Shown here: positions 1 to 7,344 of the stretch, one piece after another | How positions within the stretch are numbered: the first letter of the stretch is position 1 | How the letters are laid out: every line of letters starts with the position of its first letter | From: Phycisphaerae bacterium | Lineage (GTDB): Bacteria; Planctomycetota; Phycisphaerae; Tepidisphaerales; Tepidisphaeraceae | Length of the DNA stretch: 64,000 nt | Reading direction: 5' to 3' | NCBI GenBank assembly: GCA_025924315.1 | Contig: JAICIO010000001.1 | Coordinates: 124,001 to 188,000 of the forward strand | Program-made: the position numbers and the translations under genes | The notes under the pieces: generated by a model | What the model was told of the DNA's origin: nothing | The model's database searches: none | What the model saw: the letters and a program-made list of their open reading frames with translations, nothing else

Positions 1-62
1 CGACGCATGCATCTTACCGACAAAGATGCACCGCTTGAAAACCCGTGCTACGATGGCGGCCG

Positions 63-350
63 ATGACCACGATCGGCATGCATTACGAAGTGAAGCCCGG
101 GAAGGAAGAAGAATTCGAGCAGGGCTTCCTCAACGTGCTGAAGCTGCTCAAGACCCTCCCCGGCCACGTCGAATCGCACATGTACGAAGACATCGAATCC
201 AAGGGCAGCTACGTCATCCTCAGCCAGTGGGAATCCAAAGAAGCCTACGCGAAGTTCCTGAACAGCCCCGAGTTCGCCAAAGCCGTCGCTTGGGGCAAAG
301 CCGAAATCCTCCGCTCCCGGCCGCGACACAAGGTCTTCAACGAGGACTGA
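63..350 (+). CDS. ABM-family (antibiotic biosynthesis monooxygenase-like) small protein
   Basis: A 95-residue protein beginning MTTIGMHYEVKPGKEEEFEQ, with a body of the kind 'VILSQWESKEAYAKFLNSPEF'. This is the compact ferredoxin-like fold of the ABM/HmoA-type heme-degrading or quinol monooxygenase superfamily: an N-terminal strand ending in a Glu/Lys-rich helix, then a 'W.s.eay..f..s.ef' helix. The size is typical for a single ABM domain. I prefer the ATG at 63, because the upstream in-frame ATG at 45 would add a short Arg/Trp-rich tail that does not fit the family. No substrate can be deduced. It stands alone, just outside the tRNA-Cys-associated element that starts about 50 bp downstream. 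Confidence 0.7.
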   Translation: MTTIGMHYEVKPGKEEEFEQGFLNVLKLLKTLPGHVESHMYEDIESKGSYVILSQWESKEAYAKFLNSPEFAKAVAWGKAEILRSRPRHKVFNED

Positions 351-399
351 TTCGAACGGTTGAGAAGATTCAGCGTCGCGACTAAACTCTGTCGTCCCT

Positions 400-417
400 G
401 GCCGAGTACCCAAGTGG
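400..417 (+). repeat. attL-like 18-bp direct repeat (orphan 5' piece of tRNA-Cys)
   Basis: The sequence is identical over 18 bp to the first 18 nt of the tRNA-Cys at 2819. After this point it diverges from the tRNA, so no anticodon or T arm follows. It is read as the original chromosomal 5' half left behind when the element integrated. Confidence 0.75.
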
Positions 418-439
418 GGGAAGTGGAATCGTTGAATCA

Positions 440-462
440 CCCAGAAAAGTCTGGGTTTTTTT
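440..462 (+). terminator. Rho-independent terminator
   Basis: Perfect 6-bp stem CCCAGA (440-445) and TCTGGG (450-455) with an AAAG loop, followed directly by seven T residues (456-462). It lies just inside the left end of the element. It would stop transcription entering from the orphan tRNA promoter side before it reaches the Abi-alpha gene. Confidence 0.8.
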
Positions 463-646
463 GCGAAGCGGACCACAGGGTAGACCAACTCAATTCTCTT
501 TCTGAAGTTTGGTCTTATCTGTCGCCATCGACACGAGCCGTCATCGCCGCACTAAGTCAATTGCCGAGAAGAGTCAGATCGGTAACCGTAGAGAATCCAC
601 GTCAGTTTCTAACCGCTACATAAATCTTTTTCGGTAGCATCACCCC
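463..646. other. Non-coding leader inside the element
   Basis: About 180 bp between the terminator and the Abi-alpha start. It is AT-richer than the chromosome, with no convincing ORF or repeat. The promoter of the 647 gene must lie here; I could not pick a clear -35/-10 pair. Confidence 0.4.
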
Positions 647-1495
647 ATGATTCCACCGGAACAGCTTCAGGTATTCGGCGAGTCTCTCAAGAATGCCCGT
701 GAATATCTCGATTTGGTCCTGAAACCGTCACTCACCCAGATCGGCGGAATGCTGGAGGACACGGTTCAACACTGGCGACTGCGAAACAAGGTGAATCTTG
801 TTCTGAAGACGAAGAAGATTCTCGAATCGAAGGGAGTAACACCGAAACAACTGGAGCCGAATATTGTGGTTCCGCTTTTGGACGAAGCAGCCAACACCGA
901 CGACCCAACCCTGTCCGACATGTTCGCCAACCTGATGGCATCGGAACTCGACGCCGATGGAGCCGCCACGCATCCTTCGTTCGCTAAAACACTCGGCCAG
1001 CTTAGCCCGCTCGACGCCAAAGTCTTAGAGATGATCGACGGAAAAGATGAAGCGAACTGGAAGGACCGCCAACAAAAGAAAGCCAACAAACAGGAACTAG
1101 GACCGCAGGGCCAAGAATACGCCTGGGGTGAATACTCGCTCACGATGACTGTGAGGAGCAATCTGAAGGTTACTGCCGACGTGGCCGCACTTAGTATTGA
1201 TAATTTGAGGCGTCTCGGCTTAATCGAGGACTTTGCACTTCCCGAACGGGATTTCGCCGGAGCGATAGAATACGACTTGAAGGTGACCGGTTACGGAATT
1301 CGTTTCCTGCTGGCGGTCAAGCGTGAAACGTATTGGCGAAAACAATTCGAGGGAAGATTTGAAGAGTTCGCTAAGAAGGCCGAGGCGACGACAGAATCGG
1401 ACCCCAAGCCAAGTAAAGCTTGGAAAGAGGGCAGACGAAAGTATCCTCAACCTCGACCGATCCAGCGTGACAAGAACAGAAACGCTCATGACTGA
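647..1495 (+). CDS. Abi-alpha (DUF4393) family protein, candidate phage-defence gene
   Basis: A 282-residue soluble protein. Residues about 75-130 carry the hallmark of the Abi-alpha/DUF4393 family: 'P..VVPLLDEAANTDDPTLSDMFANLMAS' (quoted in part), then 'HPSFAKTLGQLSPLDAKVLEM', matching the family pattern PLLEeAs.eddeeLq.mwAnLLa.a.....hpsf...L.qLsp.eakiL. The N-terminal ~60 residues form amphipathic helices, and the C-terminal third is basic (WKEGRRKYPQPRP). Family members are often found on mobile elements and are named for a putative abortive-infection role, but their biochemistry is not established. Its place on a tRNA-borne element beside an integrase remnant supports a defence or accessory function. 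Start: ATG at 647, without a strong Shine-Dalgarno. Confidence 0.75.
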   Translation: MIPPEQLQVFGESLKNAREYLDLVLKPSLTQIGGMLEDTVQHWRLRNKVNLVLKTKKILESKGVTPKQLEPNIVVPLLDEAANTDDPTLSDMFANLMASELDADGAATHPSFAKTLGQLSPLDAKVLEMIDGKDEANWKDRQQKKANKQELGPQGQEYAWGEYSLTMTVRSNLKVTADVAALSIDNLRRLGLIEDFALPERDFAGAIEYDLKVTGYGIRFLLAVKRETYWRKQFEGRFEEFAKKAEATTESDPKPSKAWKEGRRKYPQPRPIQRDKNRNAHD

Positions 1496-1530
1496 TTCAC
1501 GCCGGGTATTTTGTAGAGCCAGTCGATCTC

Positions 1531-2400
1531 TCACCTTCCCGGCCGACGATTGTACGAGTGAACGTACGTTCCGTCCTTCCGTGTGTACCCATTCACGTGT
1601 TGGGTCTTTCCGCTCCCGTAGTAACCGCCAGAAGGGGCGGGAGTGCTGTAGGCTTGCGGTTGACTTGGTTGACTGTTCGTTAAATCCGGGCGACTGGCGA
1701 GGGCCGCCGTCTGTTGAGCTTGTTGTGTCTGTAGTGCTTGCTGTTGCTGTAGGAGTTGCTGTTGCCTCGCTTGTGCAAGGGCCGTGTCTCTTTGGGTAAT
1801 CGCCTGCTGAATCCGTGCCACTTCAGCAACGTCCGTAGAGACATCGCGTGACGCTTGTAACACGTCCGGATCATCTGCGATTAACCGATCGCGAATCTTG
1901 GTTGTGTCATTCTTGGCGGACATCCAAACTGAACTAGTGGCCGATACGCTGCTCCCGTTCGGATTGGCTCTAGCTTCTTTCACTGCCTTCTCTGCGGACG
2001 CTTCATAGACCATCGCGGAGACAAGCTCAGGATCGTCTTTCACGCGATCGGCGGAACTAGCCTGCAATGTTGCGAGTCTGCTCTTGTCCGCTGTGAGCTT
2101 CGCTTGTGTAGCGGCAAGCTGACTTTCCAGTGTCGGCTGAGTAGCGGCGGTCTGTGCTTGTGCTACCGGCTGTGAGGCGGCAGCTTGCGGCCTCGGTGTC
2201 GCCGATGATGCAGCCGCGGTCTGTGGCGGGGCGGATGAACTGGAGGACGTATCACAAGCGAAGTGCCCCACGGCGATGATGGAAGCGATGAGGCACAACA
2301 GAACCACACCACCCGCACTGCTCCGCCGTGTCCTAGTGAATCTCCGCTGTCGATGGTCGATGAGAAGAATCGACGATTGGACTTCCACGCATTGCGTCAC
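1531..2400 (-). CDS. Coiled-coil membrane-anchored protein of unknown function
   Basis: I do not recognise a named family. A short basic N-terminus is followed by one hydrophobic segment (GGVVLLCLIASIIAVG) ending near a Cys, as in a lipoprotein or single-TM anchor. Next come an Ala/Ser/Gln/Pro-rich stretch, a long helical region with Gln runs (QQQLLQQQQ), and a C-terminal motif GYTRKDGTYVHSYNRRPG. That G-Y-x-R-K-D-G-T-Y-V tail is recurrent in small hypothetical and phage-associated proteins. The frame is open to an ATG at 2499, but 2353-2499 is antisense to conserved integrase sequence. The start is therefore more likely a GTG at 2400 or 2388; this is uncertain. It lies convergent to the Abi-alpha gene inside the element. 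Confidence 0.5.
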   Translation of the reverse strand: MTQCVEVQSSILLIDHRQRRFTRTRRSSAGGVVLLCLIASIIAVGHFACDTSSSSSAPPQTAAASSATPRPQAAASQPVAQAQTAATQPTLESQLAATQAKLTADKSRLATLQASSADRVKDDPELVSAMVYEASAEKAVKEARANPNGSSVSATSSVWMSAKNDTTKIRDRLIADDPDVLQASRDVSTDVAEVARIQQAITQRDTALAQARQQQLLQQQQALQTQQAQQTAALASRPDLTNSQPSQPQAYSTPAPSGGYYGSGKTQHVNGYTRKDGTYVHSYNRRPGR

Positions 2401-2841
2401 ACCTTCCAAACTCAGCTTGACCGCGTACACACGAGCCGAGCAGTCAAGAAGGGTCTTATGCGTCACGCAGCGTCGGACGTAACTGATGGCTATGCTCATG
2501 CGGAACTTCTGAGCATGTTCGCCGCGATCAGTCGTCTGGCTTCTCCGCTAAATCCACCAGAGAAGGTGGTGGAACTGAAGACCGGAACGGATGCTCTCCC
2601 GGTCGGTTCAGGTAGACCAACAGGTAGACCAAAGGTAGACCAACCACCGGCAGAAACTGTCAGTGATACGCAGTCTGACCTTAAAAAAAATCTCATCGCC
2701 TTGTCACCCCTGAGTGACGAGCAAATCGCAGAATCCCTCTGCAAAATGAGTGAAGAGCAAGCGTTGCGAATCTCGCAGTTGATCGCAGCGTCTTCACCGG
2801 ATAATGTTCTTCACTCGCGGCCGAGTACCCAAGTGGACTAA
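2353..2841 (+). pseudogene. Tyrosine recombinase (integrase) C-terminal fragment
   Basis: The frame encodes the last part of a tyrosine-integrase catalytic domain: RLDFHALRHTF (the H-x-x-R box), then LMRHAASDVTDGYAH, where the Tyr is the expected nucleophile, and AAISRL. The first Arg and most of the catalytic core are missing, so the gene is 5'-truncated at about 2350. Upstream of there the frame reads antisense to the opposite-strand gene. A poorly conserved tail of ~110 residues follows, and the stop codon TAA at 2839-2841 lies inside the tRNA-Cys gene. This arrangement fits an integrase adjacent to its att site. An A8 run at about 2683-2690 may be a mutational hot spot. Confidence 0.75.
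2819..2836 (+). repeat. attR-like 18-bp direct repeat (5' end of tRNA-Cys)
   Basis: Second copy of the 18-bp core found at 400-417. Here it is the functional 5' end of the tRNA and also the last coding part of the integrase frame. Confidence 0.75.
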
Positions 2842-2892
2842 GGGAACGGATTGCAAATCCGTGATTCGTCGGTTCGAATCCGACCTCGGCCT
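2819..2892 (+). tRNA. tRNA-Cys (GCA)
   Basis: Full cloverleaf: acceptor GGCCGAG (2819-2825) pairs with CTCGGCC (2885-2891); D stem CCC/GGG; anticodon stem ACGGA/TCCGT around loop TTGCAAA (anticodon GCA); variable loop GATTC; T stem GTCGG/CCGAC around TTCGAAT; discriminator T, as expected for Cys. No CCA is encoded. A T7 run at 2892-2898 begins with the discriminator and could terminate transcription. The 5' end overlaps the integrase remnant, so its promoter must lie in element-derived sequence. Confidence 0.94.
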
Positions 2893-3012
2893 TTTTTTGT
2901 CTCGCCTCGGCACTGCTTACCTCAGCACCGCTTCTAAAAATCGTTCCGTTTTCTTTTTGAAACCTTTCCCATTCTTCTGCGACTATGTTTCATGTCCCGT
3001 TCTGCGCGCGAG

Positions 3013-3150
3013 CGGCCACTATGGAGTGGTCGCCCCGGCCGGCGGGGTTGACTTTGCGGGCCTGCGGAGATACCCCTTGCTCTTCGGTGACGGGCGTCCC
3101 CACAGGGCGGGTAGATAAACCCAGTTGAGGGTCATTCCTTGCGACCACTC
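3013..3150 (+). promoter_or_regulatory. Possible structured leader RNA with two alternative pairings
   Basis: GAGTGGTCGC at 3024-3033 is the exact reverse complement of GCGACCACTC at 3141-3150, which would close a ~125-nt domain just upstream of the ATG at 3166. The same 3025-3032 segment can instead pair locally with CGGCCACT at 3013-3020 (4-nt loop ATGG). The two structures exclude each other. The interior is GC-rich with several short hairpins. It matches no riboswitch or housekeeping RNA I can recognise; it could also be a small RNA or chance pairing in GC-rich DNA. Confidence 0.35.
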
Positions 3151-3165
3151 GCCGTTGATGACTGC

Positions 3166-5226
3166 ATGAGGCGGTGTCTACAGTCGTTGTGCGCACTGAT
3201 CCTCGCGATCGGGGTGCTTGCGCCGCGCGCGTTCGGTCAGCAAATGATGGTTCAGCAGGGAGGGGACGACGAAACGCAGACCAACCAGCCCGGCGGATTC
3301 CAACTTAAAAAAGAAGATCGAAAGATCATCGACGCTTTGTCCGACTTCGAACGTTACCGCGACAAGAAAGCGTGGGACCTTGCGTTTCGATCGATCACCA
3401 CGCTGACCGAAACGCCATCGCGCGGAATGATCCAGGCGAAGGATGGATTCTGGTTCCCGAGCAACGTGCGCATCTTCAAGAGCCTCGTGTCGCTTCCGCC
3501 GGAAGGCCGTGAGGCGTTTCGTGCTTTTAATGATGCCAAGGCGAAGCAGATGTTCGAGCAGGCGAAGGCACCGGAAGCATCAGATGAAATCCCTTCCCTT
3601 CGAAAAATCTACGAACAGTATTTCGTGACGAGCGTCGGCCCACAGGCGGCGGATCGGTTGGGCGACGCGTATTTCGAAACCGGCGATTTCCTCGCGGCCG
3701 AGTCGGTGTGGGCGTCGATCATGTCCAACGCGCCCGACGCCGATCTTTCGCTCGCCAAGCTCTGCGTGAAACGCGCCACAGCGCTTTCGCGCAGCGGGCA
3801 GATCACGCGCCTGCGCGATCTCGCTCAAACGGTTCACGAAAAGTACGGCAGCGAAAAGGTCACCGTCGGCGGAAATGACGTCATCGTCTCCGACTACATC
3901 GACGCGATGATCTCGTCGAGCACGACCAAACCGGTCGATGAAGAAGCACGTGTCGCCGACTTCCGCCTCCCCGACAAAGATGACCCCGCGTGGCAAATGG
4001 AATTCGCGGGCGACGACATCATGGATGCCCTGCGCAACAGCCTCAACAACATGGGCTGGGGCCAGTGGATGAGCAACCTGACGAACTTCATCCCGCCCGC
4101 CACAGTGGATGAGAAGCGCGTCTACGTGAATTTCCTCGGCATCTGCTTCGCCCTCGACGCGAAGACCGGCAAGTTGCTGTGGCGAACGGATAAGTTCACC
4201 GACGTCATCGGCAAAGCGCAGGAGTTCGCGAACTACGGGCTCGACACCGATCGTTATCAGCTCGTCACCGCCGGCGATTATCTGCTCGCGGTGCGTGTGC
4301 CGATCAAACGCGTGAATTATCAGGAGCCGTTCCGGCTTACCTGTTTCGTGAGCGAAACGGGCAAGCAGAAGTGGTCGTCGGAATCGGGATCGCTCAGCTC
4401 GTGGAGTTTCGCGGGCGCGCCGATCATTTCGAATGGCTCGGTGTTGGCGATGGCGCTTCCGCAGAATTCGCGCGATATGAGCCTGCTTTCGATCAAGCTC
4501 GACACGGGACGGCTCGAATGGTCAATGCCGCTGGGCTCGATGCAGGTCGGCAACTCATATCGCGGTGAGCCGCAGATTCCCACGCCGGCTTTGGCCCAGC
4601 GCGGCGAGATGGTTTACGTGCTCACGAATAACTACGCGCTGCTCGCGGTGAACATGCCCGCCAAGCGCGTTGAGTGGGCATTCACGTTCGGCGCTCCGCC
4701 GGTCGTGGGCAACCAGAATTACTACTGGGGCGAACAGGTAAACAAGCCGATCGAATCGCCCGCGGTCGCGACCCTGCGCGGCGGGGATCTTTACATTAAA
4801 GAAACGAACGGCGATGGCGTGTACGACATCGATCTCACCGGACCGACGCTTCGCTGGCGCCGCCCGGCTGACGGAACCGAGCAGATCGCCGCGATCACAC
4901 CGCAGCGGATGCTTTTGCTCGGCGATGAAGCAAGCGCGATCGACATGGCCGGCGATCGCCCGATGCTGTGGAGCTTGCGATTGCCGGCGCTCACAGGCGA
5001 AATGCGACCGATCACGGCTGGTGACAGTTTCTACGCGTTCGTGAGTCGTGGCATTTATCAGATCGATGCAAAGACCGGGAACACCGTGAAAATCTTCCGC
5101 GGAGCCGATCGCGATGCGCTCGGCGGACAGCTGTATGTGCTGAAGGACAAGCTGATCGCGGTCTCGAACCTGAAAGTCACGGCGTATCCGTTGCAAACAA
5201 CATCGAACGCAACCGCGGCGAAGTAA
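3166..5226 (+). CDS. Exported PQQ-like beta-propeller repeat protein
   Basis: About 686 residues. Residues 1-25 form a signal peptide (LQSLCALILAIGVLAPRAFG). The N-terminal ~250 residues are helical and TPR-like (DRLGDAYFETGDFLAAESVW). The C-terminal ~400 residues carry PQQ/BamB-type blades: 'DAKTGKLLWRT', 'ETGKQKWSSESG', 'DTGRLEWSMPLG', 'DAKTGNTVKIF'. Such proteins are periplasmic scaffolds or BamB-like assembly factors; there is no evidence for actual quinone binding. I prefer ATG 3166 to the upstream TTG 3139, because it starts directly at the signal peptide and leaves the palindromic leader untranslated. First gene of a long co-directional envelope block. Confidence 0.8.
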   Translation: MRRCLQSLCALILAIGVLAPRAFGQQMMVQQGGDDETQTNQPGGFQLKKEDRKIIDALSDFERYRDKKAWDLAFRSITTLTETPSRGMIQAKDGFWFPSNVRIFKSLVSLPPEGREAFRAFNDAKAKQMFEQAKAPEASDEIPSLRKIYEQYFVTSVGPQAADRLGDAYFETGDFLAAESVWASIMSNAPDADLSLAKLCVKRATALSRSGQITRLRDLAQTVHEKYGSEKVTVGGNDVIVSDYIDAMISSSTTKPVDEEARVADFRLPDKDDPAWQMEFAGDDIMDALRNSLNNMGWGQWMSNLTNFIPPATVDEKRVYVNFLGICFALDAKTGKLLWRTDKFTDVIGKAQEFANYGLDTDRYQLVTAGDYLLAVRVPIKRVNYQEPFRLTCFVSETGKQKWSSESGSLSSWSFAGAPIISNGSVLAMALPQNSRDMSLLSIKLDTGRLEWSMPLGSMQVGNSYRGEPQIPTPALAQRGEMVYVLTNNYALLAVNMPAKRVEWAFTFGAPPVVGNQNYYWGEQVNKPIESPAVATLRGGDLYIKETNGDGVYDIDLTGPTLRWRRPADGTEQIAAITPQRMLLLGDEASAIDMAGDRPMLWSLRLPALTGEMRPITAGDSFYAFVSRGIYQIDAKTGNTVKIFRGADRDALGGQLYVLKDKLIAVSNLKVTAYPLQTTSNATAAK

Positions 5227-5235
5227 CGAATTGCT

Positions 5236-5305
5236 TGTAGCACGGGCTACCAGCCCGTGCATCTTTCGGATCAACGGAATGCACGGGCTGGTAGCCCGTG
5301 CTACA
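5236..5305. repeat. Paired palindromic repeat (REP/BIME-like), family A
   Basis: Two perfect 27-bp inverted arms (5236-5262 and 5279-5305) separated by 16 bp. Each arm is itself a hairpin: GCACGGGCT-acc-AGCCCGTGC. Hairpins nested in a larger inverted repeat are the build of BIMEs. A degenerate half-copy occurs at 59950-59975. It sits between the PQQ gene stop and the SIMPL gene's Shine-Dalgarno. Confidence 0.9.
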
Positions 5306-5325
5306 GGGTGAAAAGGATCTGCTCC

Positions 5326-6168
5326 ATGTCGAACAGTCAACGGATCCGCGGATTGCTGATCGCAATAGCCGCAATGTTGATCATCGCCGCGCCGCTTCGC
5401 GCCGCCGACACCGACGGCATCACCGTCATCGGCAACGGCGAAGCGAAATCGCGGCCGACGCAAGTCGAGATCAGCGGACTTGTCGCGGGCGATGCCGAGC
5501 TCGCCGCCGATGCGATCGTGAAATATCGCGACGCGAAAAAGCACGCCGTCGATGCGCTCAACAACCTCAAGCTGCCCTCGCTCTCGATCGAATCGGAGGG
5601 ATTCACCGTCAACCAGGCGATCGATCAGAACATGCAGATGCAGATGATGCGCGGCATGAACCCCGGCGCGAACGCGAAAGCCAAGGTCCAGGTGGCTGAG
5701 AAGCTCAAGCTCGTGCTCAAAGGTCTCGACAAGATCGAGAACGAGAAACTAATGGACACGCTGCTGAAGGTGCTGGACACGGCGAAGGATAATGGGCTCG
5801 TGGTCGGGCCTGGCCTGCCGCAGAATTATTACCAGATGCAGATCGCGATGCAGCAGGGCCAGGGTCAGAGCATGATCACGTTCAAGCTGCCCGATCCGAA
5901 AGACCTGCGCGATGCGGCGTATAAAGATGCGATGGATAACGCCAAACTCCGCGCGCAGCGGCTCGCGGATCTTTCTGGCGTGAAACTCGGCAAAATTTTA
6001 TCGATCCGCGAAGGCGTCGTCGGCGCGAGCCCGAACGTCAACATTTCCTACGATCCGTACGGCAACCAGATGCGTGCCCAGGCCGAAGGAAGCGACCTCA
6101 CCAGCCAGATGTTCACCGAAATTCCGATGAAGGTCGCGCTCACCGTGCAGTTCGAAATCGCCAAGTAA
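5326..6168 (+). CDS. SIMPL-domain (DUF541/YggE-like) exported protein
   Basis: 280 residues. A signal peptide (LLIAIAAMLIIAAPLRAAD) is followed by ITVIGNGEAKSRPTQVEISG, the typical start of a SIMPL/DUF541 domain. The domain continues to 'AAYKDAMDNAKLRAQRLADLSGVKLGKILSIREG', of which the A..nAr..A..LA...g..LG.i..i.e core is diagnostic. YggE-type proteins are periplasmic or outer-membrane proteins linked to oxidative-stress tolerance, but their mechanism is unclear. Start ATG 5326, with an AAGGA motif about 10 nt upstream; an in-frame extension upstream would be translated from the palindromic repeat. It is 5 bp ahead of the next gene, so the two are probably co-transcribed. Confidence 0.85.
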   Translation: MSNSQRIRGLLIAIAAMLIIAAPLRAADTDGITVIGNGEAKSRPTQVEISGLVAGDAELAADAIVKYRDAKKHAVDALNNLKLPSLSIESEGFTVNQAIDQNMQMQMMRGMNPGANAKAKVQVAEKLKLVLKGLDKIENEKLMDTLLKVLDTAKDNGLVVGPGLPQNYYQMQIAMQQGQGQSMITFKLPDPKDLRDAAYKDAMDNAKLRAQRLADLSGVKLGKILSIREGVVGASPNVNISYDPYGNQMRAQAEGSDLTSQMFTEIPMKVALTVQFEIAK

Positions 6169-6173
6169 TCGTC

Positions 6174-7226
6174 ATGCGAAAGCACGTTGTCATCATCGTT
6201 CTGATCATCTGCTTCATCGCGCGAAGCGGGACGCACGCGCGCGCCGCGGAAGAATTGCTGCCCAAGTACATCACCCCGCAGACCCAGAAGGCGATCAAGA
6301 ACGGTCTCGATTACCTCGCGAAGAATCAGAGCGACGACGGAAACTGGACGAATGGCCAGGATTGCACCGCCTATCCGGTGACGGTCGCGTCGCTCGCGGG
6401 GATGGCGTTCCTCGCGAATGGCAACACACCGAATCGTGGCCCGTATGCGGACAACGTTCGTCGCGTGGTGAATTATCTCATCACGCAGGGCCGGCCGAAC
6501 GGTTTGATCACCAGTGCATCAGAAGAATCCGGCATGCCGATGCACGGCCACGGGTTCGCGCTCATGTTCATGGCCCAGTGCTACGGCATGGAGACCGACG
6601 AGCGGAATCGCGCCGCGATGAAGAAGATCGTGAATGCGGCGATTGATCTCACCGCCCGCGCGCAGAGCAACTACGGCGGATGGACCTATTCGCCGGGTGG
6701 GGGCGATGAAGGCTCGGTCACGGTTACGCAGATCCAGGGACTTCGCGCCGCACAGAACGCGGGCTTCACCGTGCCGAAGGGAACGATCGAAGAGGCGGTG
6801 AAGTATCTCGAGCGGTGCAAGACACCCGAAGGTGGGATTCAATATTCCCTCGGTTCCGGCGGCGGGCCGCGCATCGCGATTTCGGCTGCCGCAATCGCCA
6901 CGCTTTACAACGCGGGTGATTATGACTCCAAGCTCGCCGACGCGTGTCTCAATTACGTGAAGAAGCAGTTCGACCAGCAGAAGGGCAGCTGGAGCAAGGG
7001 CGGCGGGCACGACTTCTACACACACTTGTACGCGTCGCAGGCCTTCTATCAGGCGGGCGACAAATACTGGGATGATTATTTCCCCGGCGCGCGCGATCAA
7101 CTGCTCAGGATGCAGGCGCACGACGGCAGCTGGCCAGGAGACGGCATCGGGCAGATTTACGGAACGAGCATCGGGCTGATCATCCTGCAGTTGCCATACA
7201 AGTTCTTACCGATTTATCAGCGGTGA
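6174..7226 (+). CDS. Exported prenyltransferase/squalene-oxidase-repeat protein
   Basis: 350 residues: a signal peptide (VVIIVLIICFIARSG, cleavage near ARAAEE) and then alpha-alpha barrel repeats of the squalene-hopene cyclase type ('GLDYLAKNQSDDGNWTNGQ', 'AQSNYGGWTYSPGGGDEGSV', 'MQAHDGSWPGDG'). It lacks an evident DXDD cyclase acid motif and is half the length of a hopene cyclase. It belongs to the planctomycete 'terpene cyclase-like' exported proteins that accompany MoxR/vWA genes, not to enzymes of hopanoid synthesis. Its role is likely protein or glycan binding at the envelope, which is inference. It starts 5 bp after the SIMPL gene. Confidence 0.82.
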   Translation: MRKHVVIIVLIICFIARSGTHARAAEELLPKYITPQTQKAIKNGLDYLAKNQSDDGNWTNGQDCTAYPVTVASLAGMAFLANGNTPNRGPYADNVRRVVNYLITQGRPNGLITSASEESGMPMHGHGFALMFMAQCYGMETDERNRAAMKKIVNAAIDLTARAQSNYGGWTYSPGGGDEGSVTVTQIQGLRAAQNAGFTVPKGTIEEAVKYLERCKTPEGGIQYSLGSGGGPRIAISAAAIATLYNAGDYDSKLADACLNYVKKQFDQQKGSWSKGGGHDFYTHLYASQAFYQAGDKYWDDYFPGARDQLLRMQAHDGSWPGDGIGQIYGTSIGLIILQLPYKFLPIYQR

Positions 7227-7232
7227 TGATCA

Positions 7233-7325
7233 AACCGCCAAGACGCCAAAACGCCAAGGAAGAAAAAGCGAGAAGTCAGCAACTGAAGCAACGGCCGTTC
7301 TTGGCGCCTCGGCGTCTTGGCGGTT
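7233..7325. repeat. Paired inverted repeat, family B ('GCCAAGACGCCAAG' type)
   Basis: 26-bp arms at 7233-7258 and 7300-7325, starting AACCGCCAAGACGCC and differing at three positions. The sequence fills the gap between the squalene-cyclase-like gene and moxR, and ends 19 bp before the GTG start of moxR. Confidence 0.85.
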
Positions 7326-7344
7326 CACGAACAGGGAGAGCAAC

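Larger units (their letters stand above)
400..2836 (+). mobile_element. Degenerate integrated element in a tRNA-Cys gene
   Basis: The sequence GGCCGAGTACCCAAGTGG occurs at 400-417 and again at 2819-2836, where it is the 5' end of an intact tRNA-Cys. The ~2.4 kb between the copies has visibly lower GC than the flanks. It carries an Abi-alpha family gene, a coiled-coil membrane protein on the opposite strand, and the C-terminal part of a tyrosine integrase ending inside the right repeat. This is the architecture of a tRNA-targeted genomic islet with the integrase next to one att site. The recombination core lies in the 5' (acceptor to D-loop) half of the tRNA rather than the more usual 3' half. 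The integrase is truncated, so the element is probably no longer mobile by itself. The att assignment is inference from the repeat and integrase position. Confidence 0.72.

Noticed and set aside
48-488. Long minus-strand open frame opposite the ABM gene
   Set aside because: It is the antisense shadow of the ABM coding sequence plus the att/terminator region, with no domain-like sequence.
2276-2482. Second plus-strand frame overlapping the integrase remnant
   Set aside because: Cys/Arg-rich composition without recombinase motifs. The 2353-2841 frame holds the H-x-x-R and Tyr motifs.
3013-3150. 6S RNA, SRP RNA, RNase P RNA or tmRNA
   Set aside because: None of their conserved core sequences could be found; only the long-range pairing is supported.
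6174-7226. Squalene-hopene cyclase as a hopanoid biosynthesis gene
   Set aside because: Half the usual length, carries a signal peptide, has no visible DXDD motif, and no other hopanoid genes are nearby.
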